This document shows positions 7,527 through 16,681 of a DNA stretch of 64,000 nucleotides, piece after piece (position 1 is the stretch's first letter; each line of letters starts with the position of its first letter). A program made the translations under genes and the position numbers. Where the stretch lies: contig JAFTUI010000007.1 of NCBI GenBank assembly GCA_017466345.1, forward strand, positions 62,001 to 126,000, in the 5' to 3' direction. The notes beneath the pieces were generated by a model. That model was not told where the DNA came from. It ran no database searches and saw only the letters and a program-made list of their open reading frames with translations. Source of the DNA: Tidjanibacter sp. GTDB lineage: Bacteria; Bacteroidota; Bacteroidia; Bacteroidales; Rikenellaceae.

Positions 7527-9314
7527 TTAATAGCCCTCGTTCTGAGTCCAAACATCCACACCATCAATCTCAGGCGATTTCTCCAATACCGAGTAGGGGA
7601 TGGGGAACCAATTCAGGTGCTCGCTGGTGCCCTCAACATACTGAACGTAGCTGGGGTCGCCAAACTTACCAAAGCGGATAAGGTCGCGGCGGCGTACCAA
7701 CTCCCAAGAGAACTCACGACCACGCTCATCGAGGATGTTGTCGAGAGTAATCTCGCCATAAGCCTGCTCGAAGGTGTACTCCTCGCCCTCTTTGGTGCCA
7801 TAGGCAAATGCACGTTTCTTCAAGGTAGCAAGGTCACGCTGCTCGTCACCCTTGAAGCCCGTATCCTTACCACCGCGCAAGATAGCCTCCCTCTTCATCC
7901 AAAGAACATCGGCATAGCGCATCAGCACAAAGTCGTTCTCTGCCCAAGCATAGGTACCGGTCTCGTCAATCTCGTATTTGGTCATACGAGCGCCATCGTA
8001 CCAGTTGGCTGCATCGAGGCTCTCAACCTCAACACGAATAGGATCGGTTGCACCATTCTGATCAGCAGCAAGACTGCCTTTGGTATTGTATATAGGACCT
8101 ACAAACCAGCCCCACTGTTTCTCGCGCTTAGTGCCTTTGTCGGTCTCCCAACCAGCACCACGAACATCGTTCACATTGAACAACTCCATAAATTTAGGAC
8201 GAGCGCAGAAACCATTCCAGGGTTTCTCGATAAGATTGTAGGAAGACTGGTGCGAATAGTGGAGCGAAAGGTGAATCATACGCATCTTATTCATCATCGA
8301 GCCGTTGTAGCGAACATCGAAGTTTGCCCTACCATCCTCTACAAGAATAAACATATTCTCTTTCGAAGACTCGTTGTCGATGGCAAAGTTTGCGAAGTAG
8401 TCCTCCTCGATGGAGTAGATGTCGCTCTCGATAACTGCATCGCAGCACTCAACAACGCAATCGTAGAAGCTCTTGTTGCCATCCCACCTTGCGGGCAAAA
8501 GGCGCAAGTGACCATACTCCTTTTTCCACGCTTTCTGTTCCTCCTCGGTGGCATCCTCCTTCAAAGCGGGAATCTCCTTAACAAAGATATTCTCGGGGAA
8601 GACATTCTCGGGAGTACAGCCATACGACTCGGCGTTCAGGTAGAGGCGAGCCAACAGACCCTGAGCAAAGCCACGAGTTACGCGACCATAGTACTGGGTG
8701 CCCTCTGCCTCGGGAATCTTGTCGAGGTTGCGCTCCAAGCACGACACAAGGTACGACCATACCAAGTGGGGCTCCATAAGAGGCTCAACACTCTCTACAT
8801 ACTCTTCGAGGTAGGGAATACGACCGAAGCAGTCGAAGATGAGGTAGAAATAGTACGAACGCAATACCTCCAACTCGCTAACAAAAGCGTTGTAGGATGC
8901 CTCGGACATATTTGCCTTCTCTTTGAAGTCAGCAAAGGTCTTAATCATCTGGTTGCAGTTTACTGCACCCGAAATAGTGGTGTTCCAGATGTTTTTGAAA
9001 GCATCTGCAAAAGAGTTCCATTTGTGAGTATTGAGTCGTTTCCAATAGCCACCATCAGCCCAGTGCTCGCTTGGCATACGAATAGGGCAAAGACACTCGT
9101 CGGCAGTAAGTGACGATACACCCCAATATCCCCAGTGGTCGTGTACCCATTTGAGGTCTGCATAGCACTGACCAAACATCATAACGGCGGTCTCCTCGCT
9201 CGACATCATATCCTCAACAGAGGGGTTGCCGTAGTTTACCTCGTCCAACAAATCGGAGCAAGAGGTCATCGAAAGAGTGGCTACGGCTGCCAATATGTAA
9301 AATAACTTTTTCAT
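7527..9314 (-). CDS. susD: SusD-family starch-binding outer-membrane lipoprotein
   Basis: RagB/SusD family, 595 residues. Signal peptide MKKLFYILAAVATLSMTSC gives lipidated Cys19, and the mature start SDLLDEVNYGNPS resembles the family N-terminus. The C-terminal part has the expected pattern: NDFVLMRYADVLWMKREAIL, then LDERGREFSWELVRRRDLIRFGKF. SusD forms the lid on the SusC transporter and binds the sugar entering the channel. It starts 15 bp after susC and is followed 45 bp later by the SusE/F-like gene, so all three are co-transcribed. The starch specificity is inferred from the neighbouring amylases. Confidence 0.93.
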   Translation of the reverse strand: MKKLFYILAAVATLSMTSCSDLLDEVNYGNPSVEDMMSSEETAVMMFGQCYADLKWVHDHWGYWGVSSLTADECLCPIRMPSEHWADGGYWKRLNTHKWNSFADAFKNIWNTTISGAVNCNQMIKTFADFKEKANMSEASYNAFVSELEVLRSYYFYLIFDCFGRIPYLEEYVESVEPLMEPHLVWSYLVSCLERNLDKIPEAEGTQYYGRVTRGFAQGLLARLYLNAESYGCTPENVFPENIFVKEIPALKEDATEEEQKAWKKEYGHLRLLPARWDGNKSFYDCVVECCDAVIESDIYSIEEDYFANFAIDNESSKENMFILVEDGRANFDVRYNGSMMNKMRMIHLSLHYSHQSSYNLIEKPWNGFCARPKFMELFNVNDVRGAGWETDKGTKREKQWGWFVGPIYNTKGSLAADQNGATDPIRVEVESLDAANWYDGARMTKYEIDETGTYAWAENDFVLMRYADVLWMKREAILRGGKDTGFKGDEQRDLATLKKRAFAYGTKEGEEYTFEQAYGEITLDNILDERGREFSWELVRRRDLIRFGKFGDPSYVQYVEGTSEHLNWFPIPYSVLEKSPEIDGVDVWTQNEGY

Positions 9315-9329
9315 CTTCTGTGGGATTTA

Positions 9330-12314
9330 TTAGTTGAATGTAACATTTACACCGAACAAGAATGTTGCAACGGTGGGATAGAAATCGGGATAGTCAATAC
9401 CTGCGCTCCAAACACTGTTGGTATCAACCTCGGGGTCGAGACCGGTATATTTGGTAAGGGTCAGCAGGTTCTGTGCAGTAAAATAAACGCGCAAATTCTC
9501 GATTGACGAGCCCTCGGGGAGTTTGTGAGTGTAGCCCAAAGTGATGTTGTCAACTTTCAGGTACGAACCATCCTCCAAGTAGTACGAAGAGAACTGCGAT
9601 TTGTTGGAGTAGCGAACCTTCTTGGCACTTGCATCTTTGATAAACACATTGAGCGACTGCGAACTCTGAGGACCGTATGCCCAACGAGTTACGTTCAGCA
9701 CATCGTTGCCATAGACACCACGAACGAAGATAGTTGCATCGAAGTTCTTATAGCGGAAGGTGTTGTTCCAACCGTATGTAAACAAAGGCTGTGCGTTACC
9801 AATAACCTTGCGGTAGCCCTCGTTGATGGTAGTACCGGTGGTATAGTCGCCATCGGGAGTGATATATACCCACTCGTCTTTCGAGAAGCCATAGAACTCA
9901 TAGCCATAGAAAGCACCTACCGACTGACCCTCGATAAGGATCTGGGTGTTGGTATTCATAATACCATTCTCGCCTACGCCACCCGAAGTGGTCTGCTTAT
10001 AGTTGAAGCCCTTGCTGGGGTCGGAGAGTTTGGTAATGTAGTTGCGGTTGAATGCGATGGTAGGAGTAGAGGTCCAAGTGAAGTCCTTGCTACGGATGAT
10101 GTCTGCGTTGAGTACCAACTCCACACCGAAGCTATCCATCTGACCTGCGTTAGCAAGCAGCGTGGGATAGGTGTAGGGAGGAGTGGGAACCTCGTAGTCC
10201 CACAACAGGTCGCGGGTCTGACGATAGTAAACATCCAAGCTACCATAGAAGCGGTTGTCGGCAACAGCGTAGTCCAAACCGAGGTTATACTCGTGTTTCT
10301 TCTCCCAGCGGAGGTCGGGGTTCACGTTACGCGAAACACCATAGGTCTGTACATACTTGCCATCGTAGAGGAAGGTACCACCGGGCGATACAACGGTAAT
10401 CGAACGGAGGTCCTCGTTGAGGTTGTTACCGGTAACACCCCAACCCAAACGGAGTTTCAGGTCGTTGATGTAGTCGTTACCCATCATAAACTCCTCCTCG
10501 TTGATGCGCCAACCGAGCGAAACGGCGGGGAACCAACCCCACTTATTGTTGGCACCAAAGCGGCTCGAACCCTCGCGGCGAAGCGAAGCCGAAACAAGGT
10601 ACTTGCCATCATACGAGTAGTTCACACGACCAAAGGCTGCTGCCAGGGTGTTGGAGTTGCGGTACGAGCCGGCATTGAGGTAGAGTTTATTAACCTCACC
10701 GTTACCAATCTGGTAGTACTTGATGTCGGGAGTAGCAAAACCGTTGTTCTCGATGTTCATACCATCGTACATAAAGTTTTGGTACGAAACACCAGCCACT
10801 GCGGTGATGCTGTGAGCGTCATACGACCAAACATAGTCAGCAGTTATCTCATAGAGGCGCGAAAGGCTCATATTGCTCGAACGACCAGCCATACCCGAAC
10901 CCGTCTCATCGGTATTGATGATACCATTTGCCCAATAGGAGCGGTTGTCGCCCTCCTCCATAGCCGCAAAAGCGTTCAGCTTGAAGCCATCGAAGAGTTC
11001 ATACGAAGCCTTAATCGAGCCACGGAAGAAGTTACCATCGCCATAGCTCTCCTTGTTCATCATATTCTCAACGGGGTTCGACTGACCCGTACCCTGGGGT
11101 TTGAAGTAACCCGACTTGGTATTCTTGTCGTAGATGGGATAGGTGGGGTTCACGATAGCAGCCTGCTTGAAGTCGCCGCAGAAGAAGTCGTTGCGGTACT
11201 GCATATACGAGAGGTCATACTGCAAGTCGAGTTTGCCATTCAGAGCCTTCTGCGAAGCAGCGATTTTAGCCATCAACTCCTCACGGTTGGAGGTCTTAGC
11301 GATACCCTGAGCATCCTTATAAGCCACCGAAGCGCGATAGTTGAAGTTGCTTGCCGAACCGGTAATTGCCACGTTGTGGTGCTGAGTCATTGCCACATCG
11401 CGAGTCAGAGCATCCATCCAATCAGTCTGGCTAACATTGCCGTCCTTATCCTTGTAGATAACGGGAACAACCTTGCCACCCGAAAGTTTTTCGAGGTTTA
11501 CAAACTCCTCGGGAGTTGCAAGACCCATATCGCCATTCTGCACCGAAGCCGACACATAGCCAGAATACTCAACAGCGGTCTTAGCCTCTTTCGAGAAGTT
11601 CTCGCCACGTTTGGTGGTGATGATAATCACACCGTTGGTACCACGAGTACCATAGATAGCCGCAGCCGAACCGTCTTTCAGGACGTCCATCGAAGCGATC
11701 TCATCGTTGGAGATGTTGTCGATGTTGCTCACGGGCACACCATCCACGATGAACAGAGGCGAGGTACCTGCACCCTTGTCAAGAGTGGAGAAACCACGAA
11801 TCTGCATACTGTAACCGGTGCTGGTGGGGTCGGAGGTGGTCTTGATGATGTTCAAACCTGCAACCTTACCCTGCAACATACCTACGGGGTTGGTTTTGAT
11901 ACCCTGGTTGAAGTCCTCCGATTTGATGCTTGCCACCGAACCGGTAACCTCTTTTTTCTTCTGGGAGCCGTAACCCACCATCACAATCTCCTCAATCTGC
12001 TGTGCGCTCTCTTCGAGGGTGAAGTTGATGGTCGAGCGACCTGCAACGGGCTCATAGATGTCGGTGTAGCCAACATAACTAACCCACAGAGTGGCGTTTT
12101 TGTCCACATTGATGGTGTAGGAGCCATCGTAACTTGTGATAGTACCCAAGTTAGTCTTAGCATCCACAACCGTAGCACCAATGACGGGCTCGCCTTTGGC
12201 ATCCGTCACAACACCCGATACGGGTACTTTCTGTGCGTAGGCAGCAACACTGAGCACAAACAGCGCAGCCACCAACGAGAATGCCTTTCTAAAACTTAGT
12301 AATTGTTTTAACAT
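9330..12314 (-). CDS. susC: SusC-family TonB-dependent outer-membrane transporter
   Basis: 994 residues, usual length. Order: signal peptide ending AAYAQ; carboxypeptidase-regulatory-like domain (VSGVVTDAKGEPVIGATVV, about 30-110); TonB box region EEIVMVGYGSQKKK; plug domain (GSVASIKSEDF, then LFIVDGVPVSNIDNI and DVLKDGSAAAIYGTRGTNG); then a 22-strand barrel ending YPTVATFLFGVNVTFN with terminal aromatic-rich strand. It imports maltooligosaccharides using TonB-ExbBD energy. First gene of the susC-D-E unit, behind its own promoter. Confidence 0.95.
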   Translation of the reverse strand: MLKQLLSFRKAFSLVAALFVLSVAAYAQKVPVSGVVTDAKGEPVIGATVVDAKTNLGTITSYDGSYTINVDKNATLWVSYVGYTDIYEPVAGRSTINFTLEESAQQIEEIVMVGYGSQKKKEVTGSVASIKSEDFNQGIKTNPVGMLQGKVAGLNIIKTTSDPTSTGYSMQIRGFSTLDKGAGTSPLFIVDGVPVSNIDNISNDEIASMDVLKDGSAAAIYGTRGTNGVIIITTKRGENFSKEAKTAVEYSGYVSASVQNGDMGLATPEEFVNLEKLSGGKVVPVIYKDKDGNVSQTDWMDALTRDVAMTQHHNVAITGSASNFNYRASVAYKDAQGIAKTSNREELMAKIAASQKALNGKLDLQYDLSYMQYRNDFFCGDFKQAAIVNPTYPIYDKNTKSGYFKPQGTGQSNPVENMMNKESYGDGNFFRGSIKASYELFDGFKLNAFAAMEEGDNRSYWANGIINTDETGSGMAGRSSNMSLSRLYEITADYVWSYDAHSITAVAGVSYQNFMYDGMNIENNGFATPDIKYYQIGNGEVNKLYLNAGSYRNSNTLAAAFGRVNYSYDGKYLVSASLRREGSSRFGANNKWGWFPAVSLGWRINEEEFMMGNDYINDLKLRLGWGVTGNNLNEDLRSITVVSPGGTFLYDGKYVQTYGVSRNVNPDLRWEKKHEYNLGLDYAVADNRFYGSLDVYYRQTRDLLWDYEVPTPPYTYPTLLANAGQMDSFGVELVLNADIIRSKDFTWTSTPTIAFNRNYITKLSDPSKGFNYKQTTSGGVGENGIMNTNTQILIEGQSVGAFYGYEFYGFSKDEWVYITPDGDYTTGTTINEGYRKVIGNAQPLFTYGWNNTFRYKNFDATIFVRGVYGNDVLNVTRWAYGPQSSQSLNVFIKDASAKKVRYSNKSQFSSYYLEDGSYLKVDNITLGYTHKLPEGSSIENLRVYFTAQNLLTLTKYTGLDPEVDTNSVWSAGIDYPDFYPTVATFLFGVNVTFN

Positions 12315-12378
12315 AAGCGATTGTTTAGTTATTTATTAAGTAGTTTGTGTTTCCCTTTTGGTTTTGCCAAGCTATTGG

Positions 12379-12386
12379 CAAAAATA
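12379..12386 (-). promoter_or_regulatory. Promoter -7 box for susC-susD-susE
   Basis: The minus strand reads TATTTTTG, matching TAnnTTTG, about 65 nt before the susC ATG at 12314. A small inverted repeat, GCCAA-gcta-TTGGC (12366-12379), overlaps the downstream edge and could be an operator. The -33 region is A/T-rich without a clean TTTG, as expected if an activator is needed. Confidence 0.55.
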
Positions 12387-12436
12387 ACATTTTTATTGTA
12401 AATATAGGTATACAGCCTCTAATTTTGCTGGTTTTA

Positions 12437-12474
12437 GGGACAAACCACCCGTTTTGAGTGACGGGTGGTGTCCC
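12437..12474. terminator. Strong stem-loop between malQ and susC
   Basis: ACCACCCGT and ACGGGTGGT pair, extended by GGGAC/GTCCC, with an 8-nt loop. It begins 13 nt after the malQ stop on the minus strand. There is no T-run, only TAAAACC, so it may be a partial terminator or an mRNA-stabilising 3' end that sets different levels for the enzyme genes and susCDE. Confidence 0.5.
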
Positions 12475-12486
12475 ATCTCCATAGGA

Positions 12487-14790
12487 TTAGCGCCCCGAAG
12501 CGGCTATCATACCCTTAATCTTCTGGTTCAGTCCCTCCTCTTTCAGGAGCTGTTCAACCGTCAGATGCATCCTATAACGCCAATAGTGGTTGGGGATTGC
12601 GGGGATGTTAATTCGCTCGCTCTCCACATCCTCTTTGCGCACACTCTCGTCCATCGAGAGCCAATCCTGCAAGGGCAAAATTGTGAGTGCCGCAGGCGAC
12701 AGAAGGTGGTTATTTACAATAGTTTGGCAAATCTCGCCATTAGCCTCAGCGGGAGCCACGCCCTGTTTCCAGAGAATTTCGTTGTAGAACGCCTGGGTGG
12801 TAGCCCTATCCTCGCGCCACCAGCCACGGATGGTGCTCGTGTCGTGCGAGCCTGTGGTGCAGACCGAAGCATAGGGGTAGCGGTTTGTGAAGCCGAACTT
12901 GTTTTTGGGGTCCTTAGGCATACGCTGCACCTCCAACGAGAGGATGCCGAGATTTTGCATAACGGGACCCACGCAGTCGGGAACCATACCGAGGTCTTCG
13001 CCGCAGCACATCATCTCGGTAGCATCCACAAGTGCGGGGAGTTTCTCCATTGCAAGTGCGCCCCAGAAATCGTTGTGACGGCGATAGAAGAAGTCGTTGT
13101 AGAGTTCGTTGAACCTATCTTTCTCCCACTGCGAGAGCCACTGGTAGCTCTTGGTGTGCTGTGCCGAGATGCGGGGGTGGAAATGACCGGGTTTGCGGGG
13201 GTCCTCAATGAAGAGCACCTCGCCCGTAAGACCAAACAGAGCATTTTTAACCCTGTCGTTCTTGCCACCCAGAGCCTCTGCAATCTGACGCTGGGTGCGG
13301 TACTCGGGTTTCAGCTCAAAGTATCCATTGTCTTTGGGATTGAGATAGGGAGTCCAGTCCTCGCCACCAAAGTATTCGCCGAGGTAGTCCCAGTGGATTT
13401 GGGGCTCCACATACCTCTCGCGATTCATTGGCATACCCCTCTGAGCCAACTCTTCGTAGCTGAAAGGCATTGCGGGGTTGAAATATCCGAGCAAGCCGAC
13501 AATCGACTCCATAGGAATCTCCCAAATGCGGAAGAAGCCGAGGATGTGGTCGATACGGTACAGGTCGAAGTAGTCTGCCATCTTCTCGAAGCGGCGTTTC
13601 CACCAAGCGTAGCCATCCTGAGCCATTACCTCCCAATTGTAGGTGGGGAAGCCCCAATTCTGACCGTCTGCCGAGAAGTCATCGGGTGGAGCACCCGCCT
13701 GGCAGTTCATATTGAAGAGCCTTGCATCGCTCCAAGCCTCCACCGAGTCGCGCGAGATGCCGATTGGAATATCGCCTTTGAGCACTACGCCCAACGAGCG
13801 GCAATACTCCACACTCTCTTTGAGCTGGCGGTCGAGTTGGTACTGCAACCAATAGTAGAGAGCTACCTTCGAGTACTCTTTCGATGCGGGGTCGATGAGT
13901 TTCTCAACGAGTTTTTTGGAGTAGTTAGCCTCCTTGCCCCACTCGTGGAAGTTGGCGGTACCCTTCTTATCCCTCAGGTAGCAGAAGGCAGCGTAATTGT
14001 CGAGCCAATCTTTGTTTGCCTCATAGAATTTCGCAAAAGCCTTAGTCGCCAATGTGCGTTTGCCACTCTTGGCAAAAGCCTTGCGGATGAACTCGAATTT
14101 CATCTTCACAACGGCGTCATAGTCGCACAATTCCAGCGCATTGAGTCTATCCATCTCCTCGCCCTCGGCTCCGAGTTCGCGGATTGAGAGGTAGAGGGGG
14201 TTGAGTGCAAAAATGGAGATTGCGCTATAAGGATACGAGTCTTTCCAAGTGAAGGTTTGGGTGGTGTCGTTGATGGGGAGAATTTGGATAATCTTCTGGC
14301 CCGTAGCGGCAGCCCACTCGCCCATCTTCTTCAAATCCACAAAGTCGCCAATACCCTGGCTCTGCTCGGTGCGGAGCGAGAAAACGGGAATTGCCACACC
14401 TGCACCCTTCCAGTCGAAGTTGCCGCGGAAAGTGGCGTCAATCTGCTCGCTCTCCATCTCGCCACAAACGTAGTAGCGGCGGTTGTAACCATCCTCCCAC
14501 CAAGTCTGACCATTCTCCTTGATGATGAACTTGTACTCAAACTCATCGCCCAACTTTGCGAGGTCGAGAGTGAGGGTCCAGTAGGGGTACGAAGAGAGTG
14601 TGAGGGGCACAGCCTTAGCCAAGTCCCACGCACCGAGAGCCTCGTTGCTACCGATGATATAGAGCCTCTGCGAAGGGCGTGCTGCGGGAGCATATACCCT
14701 GAACGAAAGACGGTGCTTTGCCCTGCACTGCGCCTCCTTCTCGCGGGGGAAGAAGGTCGCAAAGGGCGAAGTTTCATAGATATTTTTCAT
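12487..14790 (-). CDS. malQ: 4-alpha-glucanotransferase with CBM20 domain (GH77)
   Basis: Disproportionating enzyme that transfers alpha-1,4-glucan segments among maltooligosaccharides and releases glucose. Residues about 25-122 form one CBM20 starch-binding domain (FRVYAPAARPSQRLYIIGSN, ALGAWD, WTLTLDL). The GH77 barrel follows from about 130: FSLRTEQSQGIGDF, the nucleophile region FDLYRIDHILGFFRIWEIP, acid/base CGEDLGMVP and stabiliser GSHDTSTIRGWW. No signal peptide, so cytoplasmic. At 767 residues it carries a single CBM20, whereas many Bacteroidetes and plant DPE2-type enzymes carry two. It follows the SusA-like gene by 27 bp. Confidence 0.93.
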   Translation of the reverse strand: MKNIYETSPFATFFPREKEAQCRAKHRLSFRVYAPAARPSQRLYIIGSNEALGAWDLAKAVPLTLSSYPYWTLTLDLAKLGDEFEYKFIIKENGQTWWEDGYNRRYYVCGEMESEQIDATFRGNFDWKGAGVAIPVFSLRTEQSQGIGDFVDLKKMGEWAAATGQKIIQILPINDTTQTFTWKDSYPYSAISIFALNPLYLSIRELGAEGEEMDRLNALELCDYDAVVKMKFEFIRKAFAKSGKRTLATKAFAKFYEANKDWLDNYAAFCYLRDKKGTANFHEWGKEANYSKKLVEKLIDPASKEYSKVALYYWLQYQLDRQLKESVEYCRSLGVVLKGDIPIGISRDSVEAWSDARLFNMNCQAGAPPDDFSADGQNWGFPTYNWEVMAQDGYAWWKRRFEKMADYFDLYRIDHILGFFRIWEIPMESIVGLLGYFNPAMPFSYEELAQRGMPMNRERYVEPQIHWDYLGEYFGGEDWTPYLNPKDNGYFELKPEYRTQRQIAEALGGKNDRVKNALFGLTGEVLFIEDPRKPGHFHPRISAQHTKSYQWLSQWEKDRFNELYNDFFYRRHNDFWGALAMEKLPALVDATEMMCCGEDLGMVPDCVGPVMQNLGILSLEVQRMPKDPKNKFGFTNRYPYASVCTTGSHDTSTIRGWWREDRATTQAFYNEILWKQGVAPAEANGEICQTIVNNHLLSPAALTILPLQDWLSMDESVRKEDVESERINIPAIPNHYWRYRMHLTVEQLLKEEGLNQKIKGMIAASGR

Positions 14791-14817
14791 CTGTCCTTTT
14801 ATATTGTTATCTTGTTG

Positions 14818-16659
14818 TTATTTAACGAATTCTATTACATCGCAGCCATAGCCCTCGATAACCTCGGAGCCACCTGCAACCACCTCTGCACCGCTGAGAA
14901 TGCTGCAACCCTTTGCACCCTCGGGGATAACCTCCTCGTAGTCGCTCCAAGTGAGTTTGCGTCCCTCGGGCGAGAAGTTTGTAATGGTCAGCACCACCTT
15001 CTCTTCGTTGTGACGTGCGAAGACGTAGAGGTTGTCGGTGCGATAGAACTGTGTGAGTTTGCCGCTGTGCAAAACGGGCTCCGAAGTGCGGTAGCGGAGC
15101 AACGTGCGGGTATGCTCGAAGGCTGCCTGCTCATCGGCACTCCTACCCTCGGCAGTAAACTTATTGTTCTTGTCGCCCTTCCAGCCACCCTCGAACTCGC
15201 TGCGAGCGCCGCCGTGACCCTGCGAAAGGTCGCTCGAACGCTGCATAATCTCGGTACCATAGAGCAACTGAGGCACACCACGAGTGGTGGCGATGATTGC
15301 CATACCTATTTTATACTTGCGCAAATCGCCCTCTACGGTGTCGGCAAAGCGTTCAATGTCGTGGTTGTCGAGGAAGGTCAAAAGTGTGTTGGGGTTGCCA
15401 TAGAGGAAGTCCTGCATAATCGAGGCATAGACACCGTGACCGCCCCACATCCAGCCATCGGGCTGCTTGGACAGACCTTGTGCGATTTTCTCTTGCAGGG
15501 GGAAGTCCATAACCGAAGGCAGACCGCTCGAATAGCCATCGCGGTTGTTGCTATCGCCCTCCCAATAGGCGCAGATGGCAGGAACAGAGTTCCAGCACTC
15601 GCCCACAATGTTGAGGTTGGGGTACTCGTTCAGAATTGAGCGAGTCCAGCGAGCCATAGCCCATTTGTTGTTATAGGGGAAGGTATCTACCCTCAGACCG
15701 TCCAAGTCTGCCCACTCAATCCACCAGCAGTAGAGTTGGGTATAATAGTTGAGCACCAGAGGATTTTCCAAGTTCGTGTCGGGCATTGAGTAGTCAAACC
15801 AGCCCTCCTCCATCATCTTTTGGTCGCGCGAGGAGCGGTTTACGGGGTCTGCCTGCATCATCCAGCCGTGGTTGGTGATGAGGGGTTTGTCGCCATTGTG
15901 TACCCAATCGCTCGAAGGGAAGTCGCCTGCCCACCAGTGAGCCGTACCGCAGTGGTTGGTTACAACATCAAAAATCATCTTAATACCCCTCTTATGAGCC
16001 TCAGCAACCAACTCTTTGTAGAGTTCGTTGGAGCCATAGCGGGGGTCAATATGGTAGTAGTCCGAGGTGGAGTAGCCGTGGTAGGAAGCAAAGCCCTCGT
16101 TGTCGAGCGTAAGAGGAGTGTTCCAGATTGCCGTAACACCCAAGTCGGCAAGGTAGTCGAGGTGGTCGATGATACCCTGAATGTCGCCACCGTGACGACC
16201 GAAGGGCTCCTTGCGGTTGCAGCCTTCGGCGCACTCGGCAACGGTGTCGTTCGACTCATCGCCATTGGCAAACCTATCGGGCATAATCAGATACACCACA
16301 TCCTTTGCGCTAAAACTCTCCCTCTCTGCCGAGCCATCACGACGGTTGTCGATATGGTAGGCAAAGGTGTGTTTCTTGCGACCTTTGGAGAGTGTGATGT
16401 TCCAATCGCCAGCCTTCCTCACGTCCAAATCGAGGAAGAGATAGTTTGGATTATCGGTACGAATTGTGCCTTTCAGATACAGACCTTCTTCCTCTACCGA
16501 TACTTCCGAGGAGGCGATATCCTCGCCGTGCAACATCAGTTGCAGGGGAGTTTTCATATCGGTCCACCACGAAAGGGGCTCCACACGATCCACCTTTTGT
16601 GCGCTCAGCGAGAGCGCACAAAGGGTAGATATAAGAGTTACAAAAATACGTTTCATCAT
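14818..16659 (-). CDS. susA: SusA-like neopullulanase / periplasmic GH13 alpha-amylase
   Basis: GH13 enzyme of 613 residues with a signal peptide ending SLSAQ and no lipidation Cys, so probably periplasmic. A cyclomaltodextrinase-type N-terminal beta domain (about 22-110) precedes the barrel: VVYLIMPDRFANGD, GDIQGIIDHLDYLADLGV, FDVVTNHCG. Nucleophile Asp is in GLRVDTFPYNNKW, acid/base Glu in NIVGECWN, and the third Asp in LTFLDNHDIER. The C-terminal beta domain ends GCDVIEFVK. In the Sus system SusA cuts imported maltooligosaccharides to maltose and glucose. It sits between the surface amylase gene and malQ with gaps of 22 and 27 bp. Confidence 0.9.
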   Translation of the reverse strand: MMKRIFVTLISTLCALSLSAQKVDRVEPLSWWTDMKTPLQLMLHGEDIASSEVSVEEEGLYLKGTIRTDNPNYLFLDLDVRKAGDWNITLSKGRKKHTFAYHIDNRRDGSAERESFSAKDVVYLIMPDRFANGDESNDTVAECAEGCNRKEPFGRHGGDIQGIIDHLDYLADLGVTAIWNTPLTLDNEGFASYHGYSTSDYYHIDPRYGSNELYKELVAEAHKRGIKMIFDVVTNHCGTAHWWAGDFPSSDWVHNGDKPLITNHGWMMQADPVNRSSRDQKMMEEGWFDYSMPDTNLENPLVLNYYTQLYCWWIEWADLDGLRVDTFPYNNKWAMARWTRSILNEYPNLNIVGECWNSVPAICAYWEGDSNNRDGYSSGLPSVMDFPLQEKIAQGLSKQPDGWMWGGHGVYASIMQDFLYGNPNTLLTFLDNHDIERFADTVEGDLRKYKIGMAIIATTRGVPQLLYGTEIMQRSSDLSQGHGGARSEFEGGWKGDKNNKFTAEGRSADEQAAFEHTRTLLRYRTSEPVLHSGKLTQFYRTDNLYVFARHNEEKVVLTITNFSPEGRKLTWSDYEEVIPEGAKGCSILSGAEVVAGGSEVIEGYGCDVIEFVK

Positions 16660-16681
16660 TCGTGCAATTTGCTATCATCCA

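Noticed and set aside
9525-12299. Very long open frame on the plus strand opposite susC
   Set aside because: It is the antisense shadow of a clear SusC coding sequence; codon bias keeps the reverse frame open. The same applies opposite susD, the amylases, pulA and fusA (for example 56037-58127).
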